Source: Endozoicomonas ascidiicola
GTDB lineage: Bacteria; Pseudomonadota; Gammaproteobacteria; Pseudomonadales; Endozoicomonadaceae
Direction of reading: 5' to 3'
Assembly: GCF_001646945.1 (NCBI RefSeq)
Contig: NZ_LUTV01000006.1
Span: 371,491 to 435,490, forward strand
DNA length: 64,000 nucleotides
The notes under the pieces were generated by a model. That model had not been told where the DNA came from. It saw only the letters and a program-made list of their open reading frames with translations, and did no database searches. Each line of letters starts with the position of its first letter. The stretch's first letter is position 1. Shown here in pieces: positions 29,464-38,239 of the stretch. The position numbers were made by a program, and so were the translations under genes.

Positions 29464-29620
29464 CATCGTCATCTCCGCGAAGGCGGAGATCCACCGTCGT
29501 GATGGATTCCCGCCTTCGAGGTTGTCGCAAAAGCTCTGGCTCCCATGCTGTGCGTGGGAACCCATATTTCTAACTCATTGAAATTCAAGGGTATGCATTC
29601 CCACGCGAAGCATGGGAACG
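29464..29620. repeat. cluster of short palindromic repeats
   Basis: Three small hairpins lie within 160 bp: TCTCCGC-GAAG-GCGGAGA (29472-29489), CCCATGC-TGT-GCGTGGG (29542-29558) and TTCCCACGC-GAA-GCATGGGAA (29598-29618). They resemble the dispersed intergenic repeats of many gammaproteobacteria (cgcgaaggcgg and cccacgc...gcgtggg types). Open frames here are repeat-derived and not believable genes. Confidence 0.6.
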
Positions 29621-29696
29621 AGGTTTCTGGAGTTTTGCGAGACACCCTCTTGCGCGAGAATGACGTGTGCTGGTATTTTCTTAAATACCACTTGCC

Positions 29697-31640
29697 TTAT
29701 GACGCCTTCTTGCGAGCACTTGTCGCTCGTTTACGACCTTTTCGTTTGAACGATTGTTTGGTGGGCGCTGCGATTCCTGCCACGGTTGGAAGCCCATCCG
29801 TCATGGTTTTTGTTAACAAGGCTCGCAGCTCATAATCAAGGTTTCCCATAAACTGTGCATAGCTGCCTTTTCGTTCAACAATGCTGTTCAATGCAGATTC
29901 CCAACGGGCCGTCATATCCGGAGTCGTAATGGCTTCCGGTAGCGCCTTGATCAACGCCCTTCCCGTAGCAGACGCATGAATGTTCCGCCCACGCCTTTCC
30001 AGAAACTGTCGCTTAAACAACAGTTCAATAATATTGGCTCGCGTGGCTTCTGTACCTAACCCATCGGTGTCTCTGAGCACCTTACGAATATCTTTGTCCT
30101 GAACATATCGTGCAATGCCCGTCATTGCAGAAAGCAATGAAGCATCATTGAATGGCTTGGGTGGTTGAGTCTGTTTTTCTTTCAGCTCAGCGTCTTTGCA
30201 ATTAAGAACATCGCCTTTTTTAAGCTCTGGCAAAAACGCTTGTTCTTCTGCGTCTGCCCCTGAGTTTTTATCGCTTTTACCGGTCTGGATCAGTTGCTTC
30301 CAACCTTCTTCCACGGTCTGGCGACTGGTGGCGCGGAACAATCCTTTTTCTATTTCAACATCAACGGTTCTTTTTCTGAAACGATGATCCGGGTAGAACT
30401 GTGCGACATATTGTCGTGCAATCAATTGATAGAGCTTTCGATCCATCTCCGGCAAACGTTCAAGATCCATTCTTAACGCGGTAGGAATAATGGCGTGGTG
30501 AGCGCCTACTTTCTTATCATTCCACGCCGATGTTTTTCGATCTGGCAGCGCCTGATCAACCGCCTTACTTAATGAAAAGGCATTATGTCGAACCGCCGCC
30601 AATACCTCTGGCGCTTGCTGCAGATGTTCTTCTGGAAGATAACGACAGTCCGAGCGCGGGTAGGTCACCAGCTTTTGCTCATAAAGACGCTGACAACTAT
30701 CCAGTACTTTTTTGGCGTCCATTTTTAGTTGCTTAGCGGCATCAATCTGCAACGCGGATAAAGAATAGGGTAATGGTGGGGTTTCTTTCCCTTGCTTATC
30801 ATCGACTCGCTGCACCGTTCCGGGCTTTCCGATGACACGATCTACAACATTTTGCGCCAGTCGCCGGTCGAGCACCCTGCCCTCTTCATCCATCCAGGGC
30901 TGACAAGAGTCACTGGGAATCCACTTGGCTTTGAAGGTTTCCCCTTGGTCAGTGACCAGCATTGCCAGCACTTCAAAAAACGGCTTAGGTTGAAAGTGTT
31001 CTATTTCTTCATCCCGACGAGCCACCAACCCAAGAATCGGGGTTTGTACCCGTCCAATAGAAAGCAGACCGTTATAACCCACTTTACGACCCAACAACGT
31101 GCAACCACGGGTAAGGTTTATGCCATAAAGCCAGTCGGCACGGGAACGGGCAAGGGCTGAAACCGCCAGAGGAACGTAATCTTGATTAGAAGCCATACGC
31201 CCAAGCGCCTGAGAGACTGCTGAAGGATTCAGATCACTGATCAATAAACGACGGACTTCTTTTTTTCGGGCAGGTGACATTTTCAGGTAATCAAGCACTT
31301 CATCCACCAGCAGCTGACCTTCACGGTCCGGGTCTCCAGCGTTTACCACAATGTCTGCACGTTTGAGCAACTTTCCAATGACCGACAACTGGGTTCGTAC
31401 ACCTTTTCTTGGACGAAGTTTCCACTGAACAGGCACTATGGGTAAGTGCTCAAGCTTCCAGGTTTTATAAACCGGGTCGTAAGCCTCTGGCTCTTCCTGC
31501 TCTAACAGATGACCGATACACCACGTCACCACATCGCCCGATGCGGATTCGATATAGCCCTCATGCCTTTTCAAAGGCTTTTTCAGCACATCAGCAATGG
31601 CTCGCCCCAGACTGGGCTTTTCAGCAATAAACAAGCGCAT
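29697..31640 (-). CDS. topB: DNA topoisomerase III
   Basis: A 647-residue type IA topoisomerase that decatenates DNA. The TOPRIM domain opens with MRLFIAEKPSLGRA and has the metal motif DPDREG (residues 103-108). The catalytic tyrosine is Tyr327 in VTYPRSD. The length is close to E. coli TopB (653), and the end is a basic tail (FKRKGRKRATSARKKAS) without zinc fingers. No integrative-element genes flank it, so it looks like the chromosomal housekeeping copy. Confidence 0.95.
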   Translation of the reverse strand: MRLFIAEKPSLGRAIADVLKKPLKRHEGYIESASGDVVTWCIGHLLEQEEPEAYDPVYKTWKLEHLPIVPVQWKLRPRKGVRTQLSVIGKLLKRADIVVNAGDPDREGQLLVDEVLDYLKMSPARKKEVRRLLISDLNPSAVSQALGRMASNQDYVPLAVSALARSRADWLYGINLTRGCTLLGRKVGYNGLLSIGRVQTPILGLVARRDEEIEHFQPKPFFEVLAMLVTDQGETFKAKWIPSDSCQPWMDEEGRVLDRRLAQNVVDRVIGKPGTVQRVDDKQGKETPPLPYSLSALQIDAAKQLKMDAKKVLDSCQRLYEQKLVTYPRSDCRYLPEEHLQQAPEVLAAVRHNAFSLSKAVDQALPDRKTSAWNDKKVGAHHAIIPTALRMDLERLPEMDRKLYQLIARQYVAQFYPDHRFRKRTVDVEIEKGLFRATSRQTVEEGWKQLIQTGKSDKNSGADAEEQAFLPELKKGDVLNCKDAELKEKQTQPPKPFNDASLLSAMTGIARYVQDKDIRKVLRDTDGLGTEATRANIIELLFKRQFLERRGRNIHASATGRALIKALPEAITTPDMTARWESALNSIVERKGSYAQFMGNLDYELRALLTKTMTDGLPTVAGIAAPTKQSFKRKGRKRATSARKKAS

Positions 31641-31731
31641 TCAGGATCAGTCCAATCACACCATTTCAAAACACTGTTTTTTTATACAGCATTATTGAAG
31701 AATTAGCGAGCTACACATGACCTTAATTCTG

Positions 31732-32739
31732 TCATAGAGAAAGATAGAGCTGACCATTCCGGTTCTTCCAGAACTTCTGTTTCTTTGCTGCCGGGTTATC
31801 CGAATCAGAATGCTGAGTACTCATATCACGTTTGGGGTTAACCGGTTCTGGTAAGGGTACCGTTTCAATGTGAACAGTTTCTTTTTTAACGGCTTCATTT
31901 ACAGGCATTTCCACAACATTATCCCGAATGATCTTTGAGGCTGACTCTTCAACTGCCCAACTGAATTCTGGAATTGAATACACTGTATCAATATCAGTTT
32001 CAGAATTATCGAGTCTTATTAATTCTTCAACCTCAGCTGGAACTGGCAAGAGTTCAACATCCGCAGTCTCTCCCCCACATAACCGCTCCCGCGCATCCCT
32101 TTCACTTTCCAATGTGTGAAAAATCTCATAAGGCGCCTGGCACACGGAGGTTGATAGCCGTGGAATCAAATACGTTTCCATTACCTCTTCAGGAATTTCC
32201 GGGCGAGCCAACTCAAGGGTTTCAATTGTTAACCCGGTGCTCTTGTCAATTTGTGCCTGCTCAAGCCTTTCTTTCAGCCGCTGTTTGAACAGAGGAAACT
32301 CAGTCAAAAAGAGGGCCTCGATGGTCATCTGCCGACAAAGATGACGCACTCCCTGAATAACCGGTTCAACCACCAGTGACTCTTCATACTTAGCGCCATA
32401 ATTTGTCACCACTGGCAATACAGATTCAGGTGTAATTTGATGCTTAACCATGAGTTCAGGAATCGAAAGACTAAACCCTTCCACCGTCACACAAGGGACA
32501 CGCTGAAGAAGCCTTACCACGGGCTCAATACTGATGGAAAAACCCTCGTCTCTTGGCCATGCGCTGTAGGTTCCTGGTTGATATACCTCACCGTAAAAAA
32601 CACCCTGATTTCTGAAAACTCCAACACTGCCTTCTGGCACCGTATAGCGATAAGGCAAAAAACCACCCTGCGCACAATGGCTAAAAACGAACAACGCCAC
32701 AAAGAAAATCTGTACCAGACACACACGCCGACTCATCAC
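31732..32739 (-). CDS. erlin-like SPFH/prohibitin-domain protein
   Basis: A 335-residue protein. A signal/anchor stretch (residues about 5-25) is followed by a probable SPFH domain at about 31-195. The order VPEGSVGVFRNQGVF, GFSISIEPVV, RVPCVTVEGF, LFLTEFPLFKQRLKERLEQ and LTIETLELARPEIPEEVMETY follows the sequence of animal and plant erlins as I remember it (EGHIGVYYRGG, VPCGTSGG, ALQQDL, VRVTKPNIPEAIRRNYE). Typical bacterial flotillins and HflK/C look different. The C-terminal 135 residues are acidic, then end in a basic patch (PAAKKQKFWKNR, residues 317-327). Function is unknown; membrane scaffolding or host mimicry are possibilities. Confidence 0.6.
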   Translation of the reverse strand: MMSRRVCLVQIFFVALFVFSHCAQGGFLPYRYTVPEGSVGVFRNQGVFYGEVYQPGTYSAWPRDEGFSISIEPVVRLLQRVPCVTVEGFSLSIPELMVKHQITPESVLPVVTNYGAKYEESLVVEPVIQGVRHLCRQMTIEALFLTEFPLFKQRLKERLEQAQIDKSTGLTIETLELARPEIPEEVMETYLIPRLSTSVCQAPYEIFHTLESERDARERLCGGETADVELLPVPAEVEELIRLDNSETDIDTVYSIPEFSWAVEESASKIIRDNVVEMPVNEAVKKETVHIETVPLPEPVNPKRDMSTQHSDSDNPAAKKQKFWKNRNGQLYLSL

Positions 32740-32832
32740 ACAGCATCCTTATTTGATTAAAATTATTCGTGATGAATAGTTATAGACTACACTGGCAATG
32801 GCCTGTTTATGGAATGTTAAAAGGGTAAATTA

Positions 32833-33168
32833 ATGATGCTTAAACTTTCTGGCCTTGCCGTTACGGTTATTGTACTGTCCATCAATGCACATGCTGCAAC
32901 GAAACAAAAAGCAGATCCCTCCTCCGGAAAACCCGCCAAACCCATATCAAGCTGGACCTGTGAAGACTTCATCTCGCTACAAGAAAACTACCAACCTTAT
33001 GCCATTGCCTGGGCAACAGCTTACAGCAAAGCCGGCAAACCAGAGGGAACAAACTTTGATACCGAAGGCATGGAGACCATCCGGCCAACATTACTTCAGT
33101 TCTGTAACCGAAACCCTAAAGCTTCATTCTGGGATAAAGTAAAAGCGGAAACCAAAAAGGTCTTTTGA
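32833..33168 (+). CDS. hdeA: HdeA-family acid-stress chaperone
   Basis: A 111-residue periplasmic protein. A signal peptide (cleavage after NAHA) is followed by the HdeA pattern: ISSWTCEDFISLQENYQPYAI, YSKAGKPE and LLQFCNRNP. The two cysteines (43 and 91) would form the single disulfide of HdeA. In E. coli HdeA binds unfolded periplasmic proteins at low pH. No gad or hdeB-like gene lies nearby. Confidence 0.85.
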   Translation: MMLKLSGLAVTVIVLSINAHAATKQKADPSSGKPAKPISSWTCEDFISLQENYQPYAIAWATAYSKAGKPEGTNFDTEGMETIRPTLLQFCNRNPKASFWDKVKAETKKVF

Positions 33169-33279
33169 GCACCGCTTTCATCTTCTTAAGTCCCTCTTGC
33201 CACAACATCTTTATACTCAACCAACTGCAGCCGAAAGATATGGTAATCTCTTATCTATCAACTCTTTTGGCTGCCAACT

Positions 33280-34767
33280 ATGGATACCATTGATTACCGC
33301 TCAAAATTAACCTGCGATCGCCCTCAACCCCGGACGCACGACCAGCCAAGAGATCTGATTACAGAAACGGAAAGTAACCGTGGTCGTATTATCCAATCCG
33401 CTGCACTCCGAAGACTTCAGCAGAAAACTCAAGTCTATCCGTTGGAAACCAATGCTTCCGTCCGAAGTCGCTTAACTCATTCTCTGGAAGTACAACAAAC
33501 CGCACGCTACCTTTCAAAAACCATTCTTGACCAATTGAAACACAGCGGAAAATTAGCAAACTATGGATTGGCGGGTATCGAAACGGCATTTACCAATCTT
33601 GTTGAGATGTCCTGCCTGTTACACGATGTGGGCAACCCACCTTTTGGGCACTTTGGTGAAGTGGCCTTCAGTCGCTGGGTTCAGGAGCATGGTCAAGCTT
33701 GCCATCACAAAGCCATCGCCAGACAAACGATGATCCAGCAGGGTAAGCCAGATTCTCACGACCAAAATGGGCACTCGGCCTTATTTACCCATATTCTTTT
33801 CCCAGACCTCTGTGTGTTTGAAGGCAATGCGCAAGGGTTACGCATCATACACAGCCTGCAATCTCTGAATCTCACCTGGTCACAACTGGCAGCGACCATC
33901 AAATACACTCGAGCACCTTACCAGGATGCACAAACAGGATTTCACTATCGCCAGAAGAAACCCGGATTTTATTATTCCGAACAGAGTTTAATTGAGGATA
34001 TTTGTCAGCACCTTAAAATAGAAAAACACTGTCGTTTTCCATTGGTTTACATCATGGAAGCGGCGGATGATATTTCGTACTGCATTGCTGATCTTGAAGA
34101 TGCGATGGACAAAGGAATTCTCACCCTGAGAGGCCTTAGCTATTGGTTGAACGAAGTTTGGCAGGAACACTCCGCCACCAGCGACTATCTGCCCAAGCTG
34201 ATCAAGTCCGCAGAAACCTTTGCCAGTAATAACCCACAGGATTTTATTCGACATCTGCGATCTCACCTGGTGAGAGATCTGGTTAGTTATGCCGCCAATC
34301 GGTATCTGGATCAACACGAGGCGGTTTTCAATGGCACATTAGATGAGCCTTTAATTGATGGCGGCTCTGATCAGCATCTGGCTCTGAAAACGCTGAAGGC
34401 CGTTGCCATACGTCATGTGTTCAGCAGTCAGGAAAAAGAAACACCAGAATTAAGAGGCCATGCTGCTCTGCGGGGATTATTGGACATCTATCGTCCAATT
34501 CTGGAGTTACCCAGAGACGACTTTGCCAAACTTGGTCAGTTGGATGATAGCGAGCATTTTATTGAATACCGCCTGAACCATCGCCTGTCCCGAAAATACA
34601 AAGCGGCTTACCTGCGTGCCATCCAGCAGGTGGAACAAGAAAACCACTCACCAGCAGAAGCCAATGATCTCGAATGGTATTTCCGCACCCGATTGATCCT
34701 GGATTATATTTCAGGCATGACGGATCATTTTTTGTTGACGGAGTATCAGACGCTGTCGGCCATTTAG
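33280..34767 (+). CDS. dgt: deoxyguanosinetriphosphate triphosphohydrolase
   Basis: A 495-residue HD-domain enzyme that cleaves dGTP to deoxyguanosine and triphosphate. Metal-binding positions are visible in RLTHSLEVQQTAR (His67), CLLHDVGNPPFGHFGE (His115-Asp116) and MEAADDISYCIADLEDA. The N terminus SNRGRIIQSAALRRLQQKTQVYP is typical of Dgt (part shown: AALRRLQQKTQVYP). Length matches E. coli Dgt (505). Dgt limits dGTP and can restrict phage growth. Its stop overlaps the convergent patatin gene by four bases. Confidence 0.92.
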   Translation: MDTIDYRSKLTCDRPQPRTHDQPRDLITETESNRGRIIQSAALRRLQQKTQVYPLETNASVRSRLTHSLEVQQTARYLSKTILDQLKHSGKLANYGLAGIETAFTNLVEMSCLLHDVGNPPFGHFGEVAFSRWVQEHGQACHHKAIARQTMIQQGKPDSHDQNGHSALFTHILFPDLCVFEGNAQGLRIIHSLQSLNLTWSQLAATIKYTRAPYQDAQTGFHYRQKKPGFYYSEQSLIEDICQHLKIEKHCRFPLVYIMEAADDISYCIADLEDAMDKGILTLRGLSYWLNEVWQEHSATSDYLPKLIKSAETFASNNPQDFIRHLRSHLVRDLVSYAANRYLDQHEAVFNGTLDEPLIDGGSDQHLALKTLKAVAIRHVFSSQEKETPELRGHAALRGLLDIYRPILELPRDDFAKLGQLDDSEHFIEYRLNHRLSRKYKAAYLRAIQQVEQENHSPAEANDLEWYFRTRLILDYISGMTDHFLLTEYQTLSAI

Positions 34768-35636
34768 TCGAAATTGCTGGTTAACGGGAATTTAAACCAA
34801 CTGCTTTTCTTTTTATCCACACCCTGCATTTTCTCCAACCATAATGCGCCTTCACTTTCAAAGTGCTTTTTGGAGGCGCTGTAACCCATATCATAAATAG
34901 ATTTCAGCTGATCTGGCTTCACCATAAATGCACTGCAATCTTCAATGCCTTCTGGCGCCAAAGAAATTTCTGGTAGGCTTATATTTGAAAATTGTCTGGC
35001 AGAGCTGAAAATCTGAAAAACGCGATCCAGCACATCAAAGGTGTTTTCAAAGTGCTCGCTGGGTCTTGACACAATAGGTGACAGATACATGCCAATATGA
35101 TGACGGCACTGGTCGTTAATCAGATCAGCAGGGTAATTATTAATGATGCCGCCGTCGGCATACACAGTGTTATTCCAAGTTAGCGGTGTAAACATTCCAG
35201 GGTAGGCGGAAGAGGCCGCCAGAGCGTTAATCAATGGCCCACTGTTAAACACCACCTGCTGCGCCCGATTCAGATCCGTGGCCACCACGTGGAGTGGTTT
35301 TTTCAGCGCTTCAAAGCGATCTTCCCGAAAATAGGGTGCTAAGTTTTTTGCCGCTTTTTCCGAATCAATTAATCCAAGGGAGTTAAACGACAGATTCCGC
35401 AGGCTGAACATTTTAGTGGAAATAAAAAACTCTAGTATCTCATCCGGCTCATAGCCAGCACAGTACAAAGCACCCACCATAGCGCCACCACTGGTGCCTG
35501 CGACGATATCCGGTGCAATACCCTGCTCTTTAAGGTATTGCAAAAGACCGATCTGTGCCATGCACTTGGCACCACCGCCAGAAAGCGTTAGTCCAAGCCG
35601 GTAAGGTTTTGTTTTGAATAACTCAGTCGAAAACAT
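34764..35636 (-). CDS. patatin-like phospholipase
   Basis: A 290-residue patatin: oxyanion loop LSGGGAKCMAQIG, nucleophile Ser49 in GTSGG, and the catalytic aspartate in YADGGIINNYP. It should be a serine-aspartate lipid acyl hydrolase. There is no signal peptide, so it is cytoplasmic, RssA-like, or a T3SS cargo in the manner of ExoU; nothing in the sequence decides between these. Confidence 0.88.
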   Translation of the reverse strand: MFSTELFKTKPYRLGLTLSGGGAKCMAQIGLLQYLKEQGIAPDIVAGTSGGAMVGALYCAGYEPDEILEFFISTKMFSLRNLSFNSLGLIDSEKAAKNLAPYFREDRFEALKKPLHVVATDLNRAQQVVFNSGPLINALAASSAYPGMFTPLTWNNTVYADGGIINNYPADLINDQCRHHIGMYLSPIVSRPSEHFENTFDVLDRVFQIFSSARQFSNISLPEISLAPEGIEDCSAFMVKPDQLKSIYDMGYSASKKHFESEGALWLEKMQGVDKKKSSWFKFPLTSNFD

Positions 35637-35760
35637 AGTCAGTCCTGAAACCCTTGAATCCTATCGTTTGCCTCATAGGTTATAAATCGATCTGCCAACT
35701 ATTATGTCACGTTCGATGTTCTACACTACACTTATTCAAAAAAAAGACAGGGAGGATACA

Positions 35761-36627
35761 ATGACAGACCTATCCATTATCGACCCGCTCCCCCTCCACG
35801 ACACACTGCTGCCGAAGTTTATTTATGGCACTGCCTGGAAAGAAGCGGCCACCAAAGACCTTACTCTAAAGGCCTTGGAAAATGGCTTTACCGCTATCGA
35901 CACAGCCAACCAGAGAAAGCATTACTTCGAACAAGGCGTGGGTGAAGCACTGCAGCATTTTTACCACAGCAGCGGCACTAGCCGGGATCAACTTTTCCTT
36001 CAGAGCAAGTTTACTTACAAAGAAGGTCAGGATGAGCGGCTACCCTATGACGTTAGCGCCAGTTACACGACTCAGGTCGAACAGTCTTTCCTGTCGTCAC
36101 TGGAACATTTGGGTACCGATTATCTGGACGCTTATTTGCTCCACGGTCCATCACAGCGGGAAGGGTTGAGCGAGCGGGATTTTGAAGTATGGGAAGCCAT
36201 GGAGAGTTTCTATCGATCCGGGCACATCAAGCTGCTAGGCGTTAGCAATATGTCCCACGACCAGCTTGAATACCTGCAGACACGAGCCTCCATTAAACCG
36301 ATGCTGGTGCAAAATCGGTGTTTTGCCCATTCTGGCTGGGATACCCACGTACGTGAACTTTGCCTGCGCCACGGTATTCATTATCAGGGGTTTTCACTTC
36401 TAACCGCCAATACCGCAGTTTTTAAGCAACCTGACTTTCTAGCGATTATGCAACGAACTGGGTTAACTGCACCGCAGATCATTTTTCAGTTTGCTCTGAA
36501 AGTAGGCATGGTGGTGTTAACCGGTACGTCTAATGAAAAACATATGCAAGAGGATCTTCATTGTATGAAGATCCCATTGATGGATGAGGAAATCATCACT
36601 ATTGAACAATTAATGATGACAAAATAA
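35761..36627 (+). CDS. aldo/keto reductase
   Basis: A 288-residue TIM-barrel oxidoreductase using NADPH. AKR features include GFTAIDTANQRKHY (catalytic Asp in the AIDTA segment, Tyr position altered to the nearby HY pair), YLDAYLLHGPS (active-site histidine), IKLLGVSNM and LTGTSNEKHMQED (cofactor phosphate site). The ATG at 35761 has GGGAGG about five bases upstream; an in-frame upstream ATG at 35704 has no such site. The substrate is unknown. Confidence 0.85.
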   Translation: MTDLSIIDPLPLHDTLLPKFIYGTAWKEAATKDLTLKALENGFTAIDTANQRKHYFEQGVGEALQHFYHSSGTSRDQLFLQSKFTYKEGQDERLPYDVSASYTTQVEQSFLSSLEHLGTDYLDAYLLHGPSQREGLSERDFEVWEAMESFYRSGHIKLLGVSNMSHDQLEYLQTRASIKPMLVQNRCFAHSGWDTHVRELCLRHGIHYQGFSLLTANTAVFKQPDFLAIMQRTGLTAPQIIFQFALKVGMVVLTGTSNEKHMQEDLHCMKIPLMDEEIITIEQLMMTK

Positions 36628-36632
36628 CAGAC

Positions 36633-36658
36633 AAAAAAAAGCCGACGATGACGTCGGC
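36633..36658 (-). terminator. terminator of the first tRNA-Pro gene
   Basis: On the minus strand a GCCGAC/GTCGGC stem is followed by eight T, eleven bases beyond the tRNA 3' end. It also lies just after the plus-strand reductase gene but lacks a T tract in that direction. Confidence 0.88.
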
Positions 36659-36668
36659 TAATCAAAAA

Positions 36669-36745
36669 TGGTCGGGGTAGAGAGATTCGAACTCCCGACA
36701 TCCTGCTCCCAAAGCAGGCGCGCTACCAGACTGCGCTATACCCCG
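36669..36745 (-). tRNA. tRNA-Pro (UGG)
   Basis: A 77-base tRNA with encoded CCA. The anticodon stem CCTGC/GCAGG encloses loop TTTGGGA, giving anticodon UGG. The acceptor stem CGGGGTA pairs with TACCCCG, and the T loop reads GTTCGAATC. It is identical to two further copies at 36931 and 39856. Confidence 0.97.
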
Positions 36746-36895
36746 TAAGAGTGTCCCGGACAACATGTCGGCTGTACAACTTGATCAGCCTCCATACCGG
36801 AACACAACATACTTTACTCGCTTACCGATTGATCCATTAGTCGCATCTTCCGAAGATTAATTTCGGCAAATACTCAGATCCGCTTACGGCTAACT

Positions 36896-36920
36896 AAAAA
36901 AGCTCGCGTTACAGGCGAGC
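36896..36920 (-). terminator. terminator of the second tRNA-Pro gene
   Basis: On the minus strand a GCTCGC/GCGAGC stem is followed by six T, eleven bases beyond the 3' end of the tRNA. Confidence 0.85.
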
Positions 36921-36930
36921 CTTTAAAATC

Positions 36931-37007
36931 TGGTCGGGGTAGAGAGATTCGAACTCCCGACATCCTGCTCCCAAAGCAGGCGCGCTACCAGACTGCGCTA
37001 TACCCCG
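36931..37007 (-). tRNA. tRNA-Pro (UGG), second copy
   Basis: Identical over 77 bases to the copy at 36669, with encoded CCA and UGG anticodon. The two lie 185 bases apart, each with its own terminator, so they are separate transcription units. Confidence 0.97.
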
Positions 37008-37073
37008 TTGATCACTGATTCATCGCTGAGCCAGTGGTCGGCAATTATGCGGATTTTCTGGTCGGCGTCAACA

Positions 37074-37637
37074 CTAATTAAGCAAAACCGATAATTTTTC
37101 CTGAGACATGAACAAAACATCCTTCCGTGTCATGTCACTCACCGATGGAATTCGTGAGATATCCACATGGTGAAGATGGAGATAAGGATGACTCTGACGA
37201 AACTCCCTTAAATCCCCACGAGTCACAATCGGGCAAAACTTTTGCCCGAATTTGGTTTGGAACTGACGGGCAATCTGCTGAAACCCACTTTTAGCCGGCA
37301 GTAGAATTCGACGTTTCTGACTGTCACGTACCGAAATGTAAAACCCCTCTTTGCCAACACATTCTCCAGGTATCAGAAATATACCCGTCTGTTTGGCCGC
37401 AGAGAGATCAAGCTGCTGAATAGTCCAGAGATGTTCTGAGAAATCAGGCATGACCACCAGTTTCTCCCTCTGAGACGTTCCCCAGTACACACTGTACCTT
37501 CCGTATAAACTCTGAGCTCCCGGCGAATAAACGCACAATGCAGAGCTGAGTGAATCAAAAAAGTCTGCCGCCTTTTTTTGCTGGCTGAATCTGGAAAGAC
37601 TCCAGATCACTGTTTTTTGATGGTCAATTGTGCTCAT
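37074..37637 (-). CDS. hypothetical protein, 187 residues
   Basis: A soluble-looking protein with no signal peptide or membrane helix and no motif I recognise. It is rich in aromatic and basic residues, with mixed alpha/beta character (FYISVRDSQKRRILLPAK, PYLHLHHVDISRIPSVSD). It lies just after a tRNA-Pro gene with no same-strand partner nearby. The long intact frame, with no better frame opposite, supports it as a real gene. Confidence 0.55.
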   Translation of the reverse strand: MSTIDHQKTVIWSLSRFSQQKKAADFFDSLSSALCVYSPGAQSLYGRYSVYWGTSQREKLVVMPDFSEHLWTIQQLDLSAAKQTGIFLIPGECVGKEGFYISVRDSQKRRILLPAKSGFQQIARQFQTKFGQKFCPIVTRGDLREFRQSHPYLHLHHVDISRIPSVSDMTRKDVLFMSQEKLSVLLN

Positions 37638-38131
37638 AATTTTTTGTGAACTTCATCACATAATCATATTAAAACGGATCATAACAGCAAAAAAACTAAC
37701 GTCCTAATCCAAATGGACCAGTCCGCTGTAATTTTTTCAAGATTATGAAAGCTGTTCATCATTTATTCAGACAACATGCATAAATACTGCGCTCAGAATC
37801 ACATGATTAACCCTAAGTGATGAGACAACTCTCTCTTCCTTGGATCAGAATACGGCGCCATTAACGATGACAATTGAGAAATATGACCTTTAAAACCGCA
37901 TGCTCCGATAGGACAAACTGACACCCTAAAGGAATCCTAGCGACTCTTAGCCTCCCAAGCTCAGCGCATTATGGAGACAGATGATCGGTAAACACAATAG
38001 TCTCCAAGAGACTGTTTACCCGAAAAGCGAACCTCGTCAAAACCTAAAAAGCAAAAATACTAACGGGTTCCGCTTTATGAACACTGACAAACAGAGTCGA
38101 CTATAGAATCTGACGCGGTCACTGCCTGAAG
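37638..38131. other. 494-bp stretch without a convincing gene
   Basis: Stops are dense in all frames; the longest ATG frames are around ten codons. One inverted repeat (GGTAAAC...AGTCTC/GAGACT...GTTTACC, 37987-38020) could form a hairpin but has no T tract. The stretch may be decayed coding sequence, like the truncated gene next to it. Confidence 0.5.
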
Positions 38132-38239
38132 TTAAAATGATTCCAATAAGAAAACCTTACCGCTGTCCGTGGAAAAATAAAGATAACCATCAGGACTGAC
38201 AGCAATGTCTCTTATGCGCTCACCCAAATCTGCCATCAA
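38132..38239 (-). pseudogene. in-frame remainder of the sugar dehydrogenase after a TGA
   Basis: Read in the same frame directly after the TGA that ends the upstream part (38240-38242), this segment gives LMADLGERIRDIAVSPDGYL and continues to a TAA at 38132-38134. That is the normal end of the PQQ-type sugar dehydrogenase family (LGERIRD...PDG.LY..TD). A single nonsense change therefore appears to have cut off the last 35 residues. Confidence 0.75.

Noticed and set aside
29545-29835. 96-codon plus-strand frame
   Set aside because: Its first half consists of dispersed palindromic repeats and its second half lies antisense to the end of topB.
37987-38020. Inverted repeat GGTAAAC...GTTTACC as a terminator or small RNA
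   Set aside because: There is no T tract on either strand and no promoter-like sequence in a suitable place.
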